Below are positions 1-8,540 of a stretch of DNA of 64,000 bases, piece after piece. The notes beneath the pieces are model-generated. The model made no database searches. It was given only the letters and a program-made list of their open reading frames with translations, and was not told the origin of the DNA. Both the position numbers and the translations under genes were made by a program. The DNA is from Bradymonas sediminis (GTDB taxonomy: Bacteria > Myxococcota_A > Bradymonadia > Bradymonadales > Bradymonadaceae), in the NCBI RefSeq assembly GCF_003258315.1, contig NZ_CP030032.1, positions 3,846,501 through 3,910,500 of the forward strand. Reading direction: 5' to 3'. The stretch's first letter is position 1. Every line of letters starts with the position of its first letter.

Positions 1-188
1 TCGAGAAACTCCTCCAAACGCGCTCGTCTAACTTCGTCGTTCTCGTCGAGATTGCGCAGCAGCCCTTCGACCACCTTCTTTGGCAGCGAGTCCGCCAGTC
101 GGTACGTGATCATTTGAGGATATTGGTCCGTGTCGAAATGCGGCAGATATCCTCGGCTATACCAGCCCTTGAATGTTTCGGCGGCCAT
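1..188 (-). CDS. REP-associated tyrosine transposase (RAYT), 3' end beyond window
   Basis: The first 62 codons of a protein starting MAAETFKGWYSRGYLPHFD and continuing with TYRLADSLPKKVVEG. The W-x-S-R-G-Y-L-P-H-F-D and F/Y-R-L-A-D-S-L-P stretches are typical of the N-terminus of REP-associated tyrosine transposases (IS200/IS605-like Y1 family, single-stranded DNA transposases that act on REP hairpins). The start is supported by GGAGAG upstream. The HUH and catalytic Tyr motifs would lie past the window edge, so activity cannot be judged. Three REP-like hairpins lie just upstream of the gene, which supports the call. Confidence 0.8.
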   Translation of the reverse strand, partial: MAAETFKGWYSRGYLPHFDTDQYPQMITYRLADSLPKKVVEGLLRNLDENDEVRRARLEEFL

Positions 189-281
189 CGTTTTCTCTCC
201 ATTAGCGGTATAATTTTGGAAAAACTACAACGCGAGGCATCAAAACGACGGCACGTGGTACAAGTAATCAAATTATAATAT

Positions 282-372
282 GCGGGCGAGCCGCCCGCGC
301 GCCTTCCATACTATGCGAGCGAGCCGCCCGCGCTCCATCACCTCTTTTATGGACCGCGGACGGCCCGTCCGC
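282..372. repeat. Cluster of three REP-like hairpins next to the RAYT gene
   Basis: Three hairpins with the same geometry, a 7-bp stem and 3-nt loop, lie within 91 bp. They are 282-298 (GCGGGCG/CGCCCGC, loop AGC), 315-331 (GCGAGCG/CGCCCGC, one mismatch, loop AGC) and 356-372 (GCGGACG/CGTCCGC, loop GCC). The first two share the downstream GCGC context. They sit between the RAYT 5' end and the 3' end of putA, as expected for REP elements mobilised by the adjacent transposase. They could also help end putA transcription, but no T-run follows. Confidence 0.7.
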
Positions 373-383
373 CCGCACTCCCA

Positions 384-3353
384 TCACTCCGGCGCAAAAC
401 CCCGCCGCATCGTATTCTCGGTCATCGAGCGCGGCTCCATAAATTGCACCAGATAATCCGGCCCGCCGGCCTTCGCACCCACCCCCGACATCTTGAACCC
501 ACCAAACGGCTGGCGATACACCAGCGCCCCTGTACACTTCTGGTTGATATACAGATTGCCGACCCGAAACTCGCGGCGCGCCCGGTCGATATTGAGCGGG
601 CTTCGGCTATAAACGCCGCCGGTGAGCGCGAAGCGGGTGCCGTTGGCGACGTCGAGCGCCTGGCCAAAATCATCAACCTTGATGAGCGCCAGCACCGGGC
701 CGAAGATCTCTTCTTGCATCAAGCGGCTGGCGGGGTCGCGGACCTCGAAAATCGTGGGCCCCACGAAATAGCCGTCGGCCGGGGTTTCGCGCTCGATGAG
801 CAGGGTCTCCTCGGCTTTGGCGTAGTCGATATAGCCGCGGATTTTATCGCGCGCGGCGGCGTCGACCACCGGGCCGATGGCGTGGGCCGGGTCGTCGGCG
901 GCGCCCAAAATAAGCGAGCGCGTCGCCTCGACCAGGCGCGTTTTGAACTCCTCATAACAAGCGGCGTGGACGATAGCGCGGCTACACGCCGAGCATTTTT
1001 GCCCCTGGAACCCGAACGCCGCCTGCAACACGCCCTGCACGGCCTCGTCGAGGTCGGCGTCGGCGTCGACGATGATGGCGTTTTTGCCGCCCATCTCGCA
1101 CACCACTTTTTTAACATGCTGCTGGGCGCGCGGGTCGGTGTGGGCGGCTTTGCGCAGAATCTCCAAGCCCACGTCCATGCTGCCGGTAAACGCGATCAGA
1201 TGCGTCTTCGGACTCTGCACCAGGTGCTCGCCGACCTCTTCGCCAAGACCCGGCAGATAATTGATAACCCCGGGCGGGAACGCCGCCTCGCGCGTGAGCG
1301 CCATGAGCTTGGCCGCGATCACCGAGGATTGCTCAGCGGGCTTCATAATCACCGTATTGCCCGTGACCGCCGCGGCGACCGTCATGCCGCAGAGGATGGC
1401 CAGCGGGAAATTCCACGGCGCGATCACCGCCGCGACCCCGCGCGGCTGGTAGAACATCAGGTTGAGCTCACCGGGCAGACTCCCCAGGCGCTGCGGGGTG
1501 TCCAGGCGCAGCATCTCGCGGGCATAATACTCGCAAAAGTCGATGGCCTCGCACACATCGCCGTCGGCCTCGCGCCAATTTTTACCGACCTCAAAGACCA
1601 TCCAGCCGGCCAGGTGGTCGCGCCATTTGCGCATCTGCTCGGCCAAAGCAAAGAGATATTTTGCGCGCTCCGACGCCGGCAATTTTGCCCACCCCGGCCC
1701 GGCCGCCTCCGCCGCCCGCAGCGCCGCCTCGGCATCTTCCGCCGTCGCCCGCGCCACCACGCCCACCACCTCGTCGGGCCGGCTCGGGTTCACGCTCACG
1801 ATCGTCTCTTGGGTCTCAATCTCCTCGCCGCCAATCACCAGCGGATATCGCATGCCCAGGCGCGAGCGCACCGTGGCGATGGCCTCGCGAAAATGCGCGC
1901 GAACCGGCGCCTGGCTAAAATCGCGCATCGGCTCATTTCGAAAGCCCTCTTTATTGAGCGGGGCGCGCGCGGCCGGGCGCTCAGAAGACGCCGAAGCAGC
2001 AGTTTTTTCGGGCTTGGCCAGCAATTCTTCCAGGCTCTTGCCGTCGGCAAACGACATGCGCAGCCAGGACTCATTCGACGTATTCTCCAACAGACGCCGC
2101 ACCAGATACCCCATGCCCGGGATAATCTCGCCGACCGGCACATAATCGCGCAGCCGGTAGCCCATCGAGGTCACCGCCGCCTTCATCGGCTCGGCCATCC
2201 CGAAGAGCATCTGGAACTCAAGGTCGCGCTTATCCAGGCGCTTCGCCTCGGCGTAGGCCATCGCGTGGGCGATGCTTCGCACATTATGAGACGCAAAGGC
2301 CGCGTGGATATATTTGTGGTGGTCGAGCAGAATCTCGGTGCAGCGCTCATAGGATTGGTCGGTCTGCCATTTTTGCCCAAACACCGGGCTCTCCCAGCCC
2401 TCCTGAGCGCTATGAATCGTCTCATAATCCCAATAGGCGCCCTTCACCAGCCGAACGGTCACCGGCGTTTTTCGCCGCTTCGCCCACTTGCATAGCTCCA
2501 GAATATCGGCCTCGGCCTCCTTCAAATACGCCTGAATCACCAGCCCCGCGTGGGCGAAATCGGCGAACTCATCCTCTTCCAGAAGGCTCTTAAAGGTCGC
2601 GATGGTCAGGTCTTTATCCTTATAGGATTCCATGTCGATATTGAGGAATAGCCCATGCGCTTTGGCCTTGCGAAATAGCGGTCGAAGACGCGTTTTGACG
2701 CCCTCAATGCTCCCCTCAAAATCAATGGCGTCCAATTGGCTATACAGGCTCGAGATCTTCACCGACACATTCGCCCGCGGCACCACGCCCCAGGGCGCGC
2801 GGTCGAGCTCGGGGCGCGCCGGCCAGTCGGCGGTGGCCGCGATCAGCGCGTCAAAGATCGCATCGTAGCGGCGCAGATAATCCGCGGCTTCGGCCTCGCT
2901 AAGCGTCGCCTCGCCGAGCAAATCAAGGGTAAAACAAAGCCCCGCATCCCACATCTGGCGCAGCGTCCCCATCGCCTCGGGCGCGTCCTCGCCGGCGATA
3001 AATTTCGACGCCATCCCCAAAATTTGCTTCTCGATCTGGTCGGCCGCCTTCTTGGCCACCCAGCTATCGGGTTTGACCCGGGCGAGCCCCCACTGAAAAG
3101 AGGAGGGGAAGTCCTGGCCGGGGCGGCAAAAATACTCCTGCAGATGCTCCGCGACCTGCACGTGGTCATTGAGCGAGGGGAAGACGTCGACGAAGCGGAA
3201 CATCTCGACCTTAAAGGCCTCGTCCTTCATCGACCAATCCATGACCTTGCCGCTCCACCAATCCTTGCGAAAGACCGACGGCGCCTCACCCTTCATGCGC
3301 CGAAATATCTCATTCCCAAGCTCGACAATCCGCTTCTCAGCCGCACGTGCCAT
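384..3353 (-). CDS. putA: Bifunctional proline dehydrogenase / L-glutamate gamma-semialdehyde dehydrogenase
   Basis: Oxidises proline to glutamate in two steps: a flavin-dependent proline dehydrogenase, then an NAD-dependent aldehyde dehydrogenase. Residues about 130-435 carry PRODH motifs (FTLDLLGEA, VRLVKGAYWDYE, FASHNVRSI, ENTSNESWLR). Residues about 500-980 are an aldehyde dehydrogenase with APWNFP, the general base Glu753 in EMGGKN and the nucleophile Cys787 in GQKCSACSR. At 989 aa it is the short PutA type: it has no N-terminal ribbon-helix-helix DNA-binding domain as in E. coli PutA, so it should not repress itself. The ATG is preceded by AGGGAA. It is transcribed away from the secreted-protein gene at 3583, and the 229-bp gap between them probably holds both promoters. 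Confidence 0.95.
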   Translation of the reverse strand: MARAAEKRIVELGNEIFRRMKGEAPSVFRKDWWSGKVMDWSMKDEAFKVEMFRFVDVFPSLNDHVQVAEHLQEYFCRPGQDFPSSFQWGLARVKPDSWVAKKAADQIEKQILGMASKFIAGEDAPEAMGTLRQMWDAGLCFTLDLLGEATLSEAEAADYLRRYDAIFDALIAATADWPARPELDRAPWGVVPRANVSVKISSLYSQLDAIDFEGSIEGVKTRLRPLFRKAKAHGLFLNIDMESYKDKDLTIATFKSLLEEDEFADFAHAGLVIQAYLKEAEADILELCKWAKRRKTPVTVRLVKGAYWDYETIHSAQEGWESPVFGQKWQTDQSYERCTEILLDHHKYIHAAFASHNVRSIAHAMAYAEAKRLDKRDLEFQMLFGMAEPMKAAVTSMGYRLRDYVPVGEIIPGMGYLVRRLLENTSNESWLRMSFADGKSLEELLAKPEKTAASASSERPAARAPLNKEGFRNEPMRDFSQAPVRAHFREAIATVRSRLGMRYPLVIGGEEIETQETIVSVNPSRPDEVVGVVARATAEDAEAALRAAEAAGPGWAKLPASERAKYLFALAEQMRKWRDHLAGWMVFEVGKNWREADGDVCEAIDFCEYYAREMLRLDTPQRLGSLPGELNLMFYQPRGVAAVIAPWNFPLAILCGMTVAAAVTGNTVIMKPAEQSSVIAAKLMALTREAAFPPGVINYLPGLGEEVGEHLVQSPKTHLIAFTGSMDVGLEILRKAAHTDPRAQQHVKKVVCEMGGKNAIIVDADADLDEAVQGVLQAAFGFQGQKCSACSRAIVHAACYEEFKTRLVEATRSLILGAADDPAHAIGPVVDAAARDKIRGYIDYAKAEETLLIERETPADGYFVGPTIFEVRDPASRLMQEEIFGPVLALIKVDDFGQALDVANGTRFALTGGVYSRSPLNIDRARREFRVGNLYINQKCTGALVYRQPFGGFKMSGVGAKAGGPDYLVQFMEPRSMTENTMRRGFAPE

Positions 3354-3488
3354 GACGTTCCCTATCCGAAGTTTCCCGACAATCTCTTGTCTTCGATAAA
3401 CTGATGGCTATGTATTAATCAGCCCAATGCTTATCAGATCGAATTCGGAACCGTAAACCCCGAAAGCCCCCTAAGTGACTGATAATAT

Positions 3489-3503
3489 TGACGCATCGCG
3501 TCA
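3489..3503. promoter_or_regulatory. Inverted repeat between divergent genes, candidate operator
   Basis: TGACGC-ATC-GCGTCA is a perfect 6-bp inverted repeat with a 3-nt spacer in the divergent region between putA and the secreted-protein gene. It overlaps a TTGACG hexamer that could be a -35 box for the rightward gene, but no convincing -10 follows at the right spacing. This is an operator candidate by shape only. Confidence 0.3.
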
Positions 3504-3582
3504 TTTACTGAATGCGTTATCCGCCCGATAAACCCAGCGCGGCCTGATGTTATGGACCGAGCATCCTGACAGAGGAATGACA

Positions 3583-4245
3583 ATGTTTAGACACACCACG
3601 CGCCTCGCGATGATCGCTTTGCTCAGCACCACCGCCCTCTTTCACATCTCCTGCGGCGAGGACGCCGCAGACGATAACGCGACCGGGGGCGCAGACCTCG
3701 CCCCCTCAGTCACCGGGAGCGCCGAAATCCGCACCCTATCTGCCGCCGATAAGACCACCCTCTGCGCCGAAGTCGAGCGCTATACCCGCGGCCAAATCCC
3801 CGACAACCGCGACAAGGTCTGCACCATCGTCGCCAGTGTCATAACCTCGCAACAAGAGCCCCCGTCGAACGAATGGGCCCAGCAGAGCTGCGCCAGAACA
3901 CGCAGCGAATGCCTGGACACCGACAACCACTTTATCGACGATGACTGCCTCGAAGACCTCACGACCAACTGCAGCGCGACCGTCAACGAATACGCCGCCT
4001 GCGTCAGGGCCCGCACCCAACAGCTCAAAGCACTCTTCAAAAAAATCCGCACCTGCCCGGACCTCAACCTCAACTACCTGGCCAGCGACTTCGCCGCCGA
4101 GTTCCCCCAATTGCCCCCCGAGTGCGGCATCATCAAAACGGTCTGCCCGGGCGCGCTTGAGGACGGCGATATTTTCGACGATGCGCTATATGCGGATTAT
4201 GAACTCTTTGGGTCGGACGACTCCCAAGAAGCCGAGACCAATTAG
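3583..4245 (+). CDS. Secreted Cys-rich protein, probable lipoprotein, unknown function
   Basis: A 220-aa protein with N-terminus MFRHTTRLAMIALLSTTAL and a hydrophobic core ending at Cys (HISC, a weak lipobox). An acidic low-complexity stretch follows, then a domain of about 170 aa with many Cys residues likely to form disulfides. The ATG at 3583 has GAGG seven bases upstream, better than the in-frame ATGs at 3547 and 3577. No family is recognised. Its stop codon overlaps the stop of the convergent gene at 4242. Confidence 0.75.
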   Translation: MFRHTTRLAMIALLSTTALFHISCGEDAADDNATGGADLAPSVTGSAEIRTLSAADKTTLCAEVERYTRGQIPDNRDKVCTIVASVITSQQEPPSNEWAQQSCARTRSECLDTDNHFIDDDCLEDLTTNCSATVNEYAACVRARTQQLKALFKKIRTCPDLNLNYLASDFAAEFPQLPPECGIIKTVCPGALEDGDIFDDALYADYELFGSDDSQEAETN

Positions 4246-5558
4246 AGCAGGCGCAATCGCTCACCGTTTTCGGGCACATCGATCTGGCCGCTAAACCCGG
4301 CCTTTTCGATGGCTCTCTTAAGCGAAAAAAGCTGCGAGCGATGGCCGTGGACCAGCAGCAGGCGCGCCGGATTCACGGCGAGCACGGCGTCGATGAGTTG
4401 GCGGCGCGGGGCGTGGTTGGGCAGGAGGAAATGCGCGATTTGCGCGCGCACCTCCTGCTTCCCGAGCCTAAATTGGGGCACCTTTGACGCCTTCGACGCC
4501 TTCAAGAGCTTCCCTGCCACCGACTTGGGATAGGCGCGGTTTAGCAGAATCACCGTCGCCTCGGGCTTCTCGACCACGCCCTGAAGCAGGCGCCCGGCTG
4601 GCGTGCCGCGACCGAATTGCTCACCCGGTGCCACTACCGCCTCGCCCGCCAGCAGAGCCCGCGCACACCCGCGCTCGCCGACGAAGCGAAGCCGCGACAG
4701 GTCTTCGGCGCGCCCGGCCGCCTTAAACGCAATCCGGGTAATCTCCTCGAGCGCCTCGTGGACCAGATGCGCGACGCCTGCGTCGAGCAGCCCCGCGACC
4801 ACCTCGGCCCCGCACCCCAGCCGTGCCACGCCGACCAGCGCCGGCCGCCCCGCTGCTCGCCCAACCACCTCGCAAAGCCCGGCCATCTGCGCCGCATAAT
4901 CCACCGCATCCTGCGCCTTTTGAGTGGCGAGCACGCCCTCCATCAGCATGATATCAATGGGGAAATCCGCGCTCCCCCGCGGGAAGAGCGCCCCGCTTCG
5001 GAGGACTTGGTCGTGACCGCAAAAATCCCCCGTATAGAGGATGCGAAACGGACGCGCGCCCCCCTGATCAACCTCGAGCAAGAGCAGCTCGGCCCCGGCG
5101 ATATGCCCGGCCGGAAAGCTCATCGCCCGGAACTTCACCCTTTCCCCGCTGTCTGCACCAGAGGACGCCGTAGGCATCGAAAATCGCAGCGGGTCGAAAT
5201 ATTCGCGCGACACGATTGTATTTAACTGAGTGGCCAGCGCCGCGTCGCGCGCCCTGCCGCGCTTGAGCGCGACCTTTGCGAGCTGGCGGGTGCTGGGCGC
5301 GCAAAAGCATGGCAGCCGCGGGAAGCGCGCCTTCAGGGCGCTAAGCCCCCCGAGGTGGTCCCAATGCGCGTGGCTTATCCAGCAGGCATCCGGCGCCTCA
5401 ATCTTTTGAACCCATTCAGGCGCGGGGGGAGTTTTCGCTTTGCCCGGCTCACGCGCACCGGCGTCCAATAGGATGCGCCGACCGCCCGCCGCGATAAGAT
5501 AGGCGTTCGCGCCGATCTCACTGGCGCCAGAGAGGGCTTCGAAGGTGACCTGTTTCAT
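4242..5558 (-). CDS. Metallo-beta-lactamase fold hydrolase, beta-CASP/CPSF-like
   Basis: A 438-aa protein. The zinc-binding motif H63-x-H65-x-D67-H68 (SHAHWDHLGG) follows an N-terminal beta-sandwich start. Later come a typical Asp loop (ILYTGDF) and a C-terminal LLVHGHRSQL that fits the last metal-binding His of the beta-CASP group. The middle (about 190-320) resembles a beta-CASP insert. Family members are mostly RNA endo/exonucleases related to CPSF73, so RNA processing is likely but the substrate is inferred. The gene converges on the preceding secreted-protein gene with overlapping stop codons. Confidence 0.8.
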   Translation of the reverse strand: MKQVTFEALSGASEIGANAYLIAAGGRRILLDAGAREPGKAKTPPAPEWVQKIEAPDACWISHAHWDHLGGLSALKARFPRLPCFCAPSTRQLAKVALKRGRARDAALATQLNTIVSREYFDPLRFSMPTASSGADSGERVKFRAMSFPAGHIAGAELLLLEVDQGGARPFRILYTGDFCGHDQVLRSGALFPRGSADFPIDIMLMEGVLATQKAQDAVDYAAQMAGLCEVVGRAAGRPALVGVARLGCGAEVVAGLLDAGVAHLVHEALEEITRIAFKAAGRAEDLSRLRFVGERGCARALLAGEAVVAPGEQFGRGTPAGRLLQGVVEKPEATVILLNRAYPKSVAGKLLKASKASKVPQFRLGKQEVRAQIAHFLLPNHAPRRQLIDAVLAVNPARLLLVHGHRSQLFSLKRAIEKAGFSGQIDVPENGERLRLL

Positions 5559-5623
5559 GATGTTTCGACACGCAGAAATTTAAGGTATAAGAGGCGCGCA
5601 ATTTTTTACGGAGATTCAAACCT

Positions 5624-6265
5624 ATGACGGCCCCCAACAAACGCGGAATTCAACTAAGTTGGCAGCGCGGACTGCTCCCGATGAGCCTGCTCATCCTCTT
5701 CGTGCTGCGCTTTGGCCTCGGCGCACCGCTCTGGGTTATCTCGATTTTCCTGCTCTGGATTCCCATCTTCTATATCGTGCTGCCGATGCTCGTGCGACGC
5801 AAATGGGCCCGGTTTGACAAGGAGTTCGCGCGCCAATTCCAAAAGGGCGAATATAAGGCGCTGTTGATCTACTATCGGGACCAGTGGTTTTTGCGAAAAT
5901 TCGGCCCCAAGGCCGAAATGCTCGGAAAACTCGGGCTGATCTACTCGGCGATGCACCAATATCGCGAGGCCGAAGACGCCCTGGAAAAAGCAATCGACCA
6001 CTCCCACAAATCGCAGCGGGACAAATTATATTTCAACCTGGCCGGGGTGAAATACGAGTTGGGGCGCTATGAGGACGCGGAGCAAATCTTAAAATCGCTG
6101 CGCGTTAACTCTCCCTACGGCCATTCAGCCAAGACTCAACTCGCCCTGATCGACCTGCGCCGCGGGCGGCGCACCCAAGCGGCGCGCGCGTTTTTGGAGA
6201 AAAAACTCCCCCGCACCAACGGTGAAGTCAAAATCAGAATCGAGCGCGCGCTGGCAGAATGTTGA
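5624..6265 (+). CDS. Inner-membrane protein with cytosolic TPR-like tail
   Basis: A 213-aa protein with two adjacent hydrophobic helices near the N-terminus (LLPMSLLILFVLRFGL and VISIFLLWIPIFYIVLPML), then about 150 aa with tetratricopeptide-type spacing (MLGKLGLIYSAMHQYREAED, LYFNLAGVKYELGRYEDAEQ). It is probably a membrane-tethered protein-interaction scaffold; partner unknown. Start supported by GGAG ten bases upstream. Confidence 0.7.
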   Translation: MTAPNKRGIQLSWQRGLLPMSLLILFVLRFGLGAPLWVISIFLLWIPIFYIVLPMLVRRKWARFDKEFARQFQKGEYKALLIYYRDQWFLRKFGPKAEMLGKLGLIYSAMHQYREAEDALEKAIDHSHKSQRDKLYFNLAGVKYELGRYEDAEQILKSLRVNSPYGHSAKTQLALIDLRRGRRTQAARAFLEKKLPRTNGEVKIRIERALAEC

Positions 6266-6493
6266 TCGGGCAAACCCCGCTGGGCTTGCCAAGTCGCCCC
6301 GAGCACGTATATTTGGCCGCGCACGGGTGCGCAACCTCCCAAAGATGGGGGCTAAACCCGCCTGGAACACCCGAAAATCGCAGCGAAATGACACGCTTCA
6401 ATCGGTCATCTCGGCATTTTTGATAGCGCGCAGGCCGCACCAAAGACACCAAATTCACTAAAGCTTATAACCACTTAGCTCCTGGAGCCTATT

Positions 6494-6691
6494 ATGATGA
6501 ACGCCAATAAACGAGACCGCCTATTTGACCTTCGCACCGTCGAGCGCAATATCGAGCACGGCTTGATTACGCGCGAAGACTACCTGGCCCACCTCGAAGG
6601 TCTCGAAGACGCGACCGACAAAGGTCTGCCGGTCGAAGCCTCCTTCAAAGCGGGCGTCCTCGAAGACGACGCCATGGACGAAGAAGAATAA
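6494..6691 (+). CDS. Small acidic hypothetical protein, 65 aa
   Basis: Starts MMNANKRDRLFDLRTVERN and ends in an acidic tail (LEDDAMDEEE). TGGAGC lies 8 bases before the ATG pair. It is charged, has no Cys or hydrophobic segment, and is likely cytosolic and helical. It is the first gene of a co-directional trio with the DUF1844 gene (53 bp downstream) and the HtrA protease. Family not recognised; reality rests on the ribosome-binding site, codon pattern and context. Confidence 0.65.
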   Translation: MMNANKRDRLFDLRTVERNIEHGLITREDYLAHLEGLEDATDKGLPVEASFKAGVLEDDAMDEEE

Positions 6692-6744
6692 CCCCGCGGG
6701 GGCTCATTCGCGTACTCTCTAACGATGCAATGGAGCTTGGCAAA

Positions 6745-7149
6745 ATGAGTGACGACACGACCGACCAAAAATCAGCGAAGCACTCGGAATCAGCGAAGCA
6801 GCAATCGGCTGCGGATAACGCGGACGCGACCGTTCTTGGAGATAACGCGGGGGTGCATATCCCCTCTCAATCCAAAAAGGCCAACGACCCGCGGCATGTG
6901 CCCGCTGATTTTGGCAGCTTTGTGGTGAGCCTTGGCACCAATTGCATGATTCATCTCGGGCATATTCCACACCCCGAGACCCAGCAAAAGGCCAAGGATA
7001 TGGCCTCGGCCAAGCACACCATCGACCTGCTTCAGATGCTGCGCGAGAAAACCGAGGGCAACCTGGTCGACGAAGAGATTAAGCTAATCAATAGCCTTAT
7101 CTACGATCTCAAGACTGCCTATGTGCAGGAGAAGAAGGCTAAGAATTAA
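6745..7149 (+). CDS. DUF1844 domain protein
   Basis: A 134-aa protein. Residues about 55-130 contain SFVVSLGTNCMIHLGHIPHP, then IDLLQMLREKTEGNL and a final IYDLKTAYV, the layout of DUF1844, a short helical domain common in Myxococcota and other deltaproteobacteria with no established function. The N-terminal 50 residues are polar and low complexity. The ATG at 6745 is preferred over 6730 because GGAG lies ten bases before it. It is followed 23 bp later by the HtrA gene, so co-transcription is likely. Confidence 0.85.
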   Translation: MSDDTTDQKSAKHSESAKQQSAADNADATVLGDNAGVHIPSQSKKANDPRHVPADFGSFVVSLGTNCMIHLGHIPHPETQQKAKDMASAKHTIDLLQMLREKTEGNLVDEEIKLINSLIYDLKTAYVQEKKAKN

Positions 7150-7172
7150 TCGTTGTTATGTGGAGACAAAAG

Positions 7173-8396
7173 ATGAGCAGCACGCAAGGTCGACCGAAGT
7201 TGGCGCGATGCTTCGCCGCACATCTGACGCCTAACGCACCTTTGGCGGCGCTGCTCTCTGGCGCACTCCTGGCAAGCGCCCTCTTCGTCGGCGGGTGCGA
7301 CACCCCCGGCGCGGATTCAGCGTCCAGCGCTCCGGCCGAAGAGGCCACCGCGGCGCCCACCCCGGCACAACCAGCCCCAGCCCAAACAGCACAGAATCGC
7401 CCCCAGCCAGCGCTCCCCGCAGCGACGCGCCCGGCGAGCTTCGCCGATCTCGTCGCCGAAGTCCGCCCGGCGGTGGTCAATATTTACACCCGCCAGGAGA
7501 TCCGCACGCCCGGGCGATTCAACCCATTCTCGGGCTCCCGCATCGTGCCACAACGGCGCGTCGCCGAGAGCCTGGGCTCCGGCTTCATCATCGACGCCGG
7601 CGGCCAGGTCCTCACCAATTATCATGTCATCAAAGACGCCACCGAGATCGGCGTGCGCCTCTTTGACAACCGGCTATTTAAGGCCGAAGTCATCGGCACC
7701 GACCCCAAGACCGACGTCGCGCTGCTCCAGATTATCGGGGCCAAAAGCGACCTGCCGACCATCAAATTAGGGGACGCCAAAGATCTTCGCGTCGGGGATT
7801 GGGTCGTGGCGATCGGCAACCCGCTCGGCCTCACGAGCACCGTCACCGCCGGCATCGCCAGCGCCATCGGCCGCCATAACCTGCCCCTGGGCGGCGCGAT
7901 GAGCTACCAGGACTTCATCCAGACCGACGCCTCCATCAACCCCGGAAACTCCGGCGGCCCCCTGATCAACACCCAGGGCGAGGTCGTGGGGATCAACACC
8001 GCCGTGAGCGCCGAAGGCCAGGGCATCGGCTTCGCCACGCCGATCAATATGGCGGTCGAGATCTTGGAACAACTCCAGACAAACGGCCGCGTGGAGCGCA
8101 GTTGGCTGGGCATCTACGCCGACGACGTACCGCGGCGCGTGCGCGAGGAGTTGGGGCTGCCCGACGATATATCGGGCGCGCTTGTCACCAACGTGGTCGC
8201 CGGCGGCCCGGCCGAAAAGGTCGGCCTCAAGCGCGGCGATATCCTGCTGCGCATCAACTCACAGCCCATCAACGACGCCAAGCACCTCGCCTGGATGGCG
8301 AGCAACCTGGGCATTGGCAAGACGGTGGAGCTCGAGTTCTGGCATTACGACGCCATCAAACGCACCCAACTCACCCTCGGTGCGCTGCCGAATTAG
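7173..8396 (+). CDS. HtrA/DegP-family serine protease, lipoprotein with one PDZ domain
   Basis: A 407-aa envelope quality-control protease. A signal peptide ends in FVGGC with a predicted lipidated Cys42, followed by an Ala/Pro-rich tether of about 45 residues. The trypsin-like domain has the catalytic triad His151 (TNYHVIKD), Asp181 (DPKTDVAL) and Ser260 (NPGNSGGPL). A single C-terminal PDZ (about 300-400) starts at WLGIYADDVP. One PDZ domain makes it DegS-like in layout, but lipid anchoring differs from DegS. GGAGA precedes the ATG at 7173; an in-frame ATG at 7158 is less likely. It is the last gene of the trio with the 65-aa and DUF1844 proteins. Confidence 0.92.
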   Translation: MSSTQGRPKLARCFAAHLTPNAPLAALLSGALLASALFVGGCDTPGADSASSAPAEEATAAPTPAQPAPAQTAQNRPQPALPAATRPASFADLVAEVRPAVVNIYTRQEIRTPGRFNPFSGSRIVPQRRVAESLGSGFIIDAGGQVLTNYHVIKDATEIGVRLFDNRLFKAEVIGTDPKTDVALLQIIGAKSDLPTIKLGDAKDLRVGDWVVAIGNPLGLTSTVTAGIASAIGRHNLPLGGAMSYQDFIQTDASINPGNSGGPLINTQGEVVGINTAVSAEGQGIGFATPINMAVEILEQLQTNGRVERSWLGIYADDVPRRVREELGLPDDISGALVTNVVAGGPAEKVGLKRGDILLRINSQPINDAKHLAWMASNLGIGKTVELEFWHYDAIKRTQLTLGALPN

Positions 8397-8489
8397 GCAG
8401 CCCCAGCCAGCCCACAATTTAATTGTCGCATAGCAACTTTAAGTCGCAACTATGGGCATTTCGTGCTACCGACGTCTCGTGAAAAGACG

Positions 8490-8512
8490 CACCCATCTAC
8501 TCTAAAATCTTG
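8490..8512 (+). promoter_or_regulatory. Leader element shared with copy 2 of the protease module, possible -10
   Basis: CACCC followed by a pyrimidine-rich stretch and TCTAAAATCTT lies about 40 bp before the first module. A similar element (CACCC, then TCTAATTATCTT) occurs at the same distance before the second module at 10954-10976. TCTAAAAT could serve as a -10 box. The match may instead reflect shared ancestry of the duplicated segment. Confidence 0.3.
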
Positions 8513-8540
8513 TATGTATTTCCCTCTAGGAGTATTGGCT

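Noticed and set aside
444-2495. Long open frame antisense to putA
   Set aside because: The plus-strand frame mirrors a well-supported gene; high GC in third codon positions keeps antisense frames open, and its translation shows no domain or good start.
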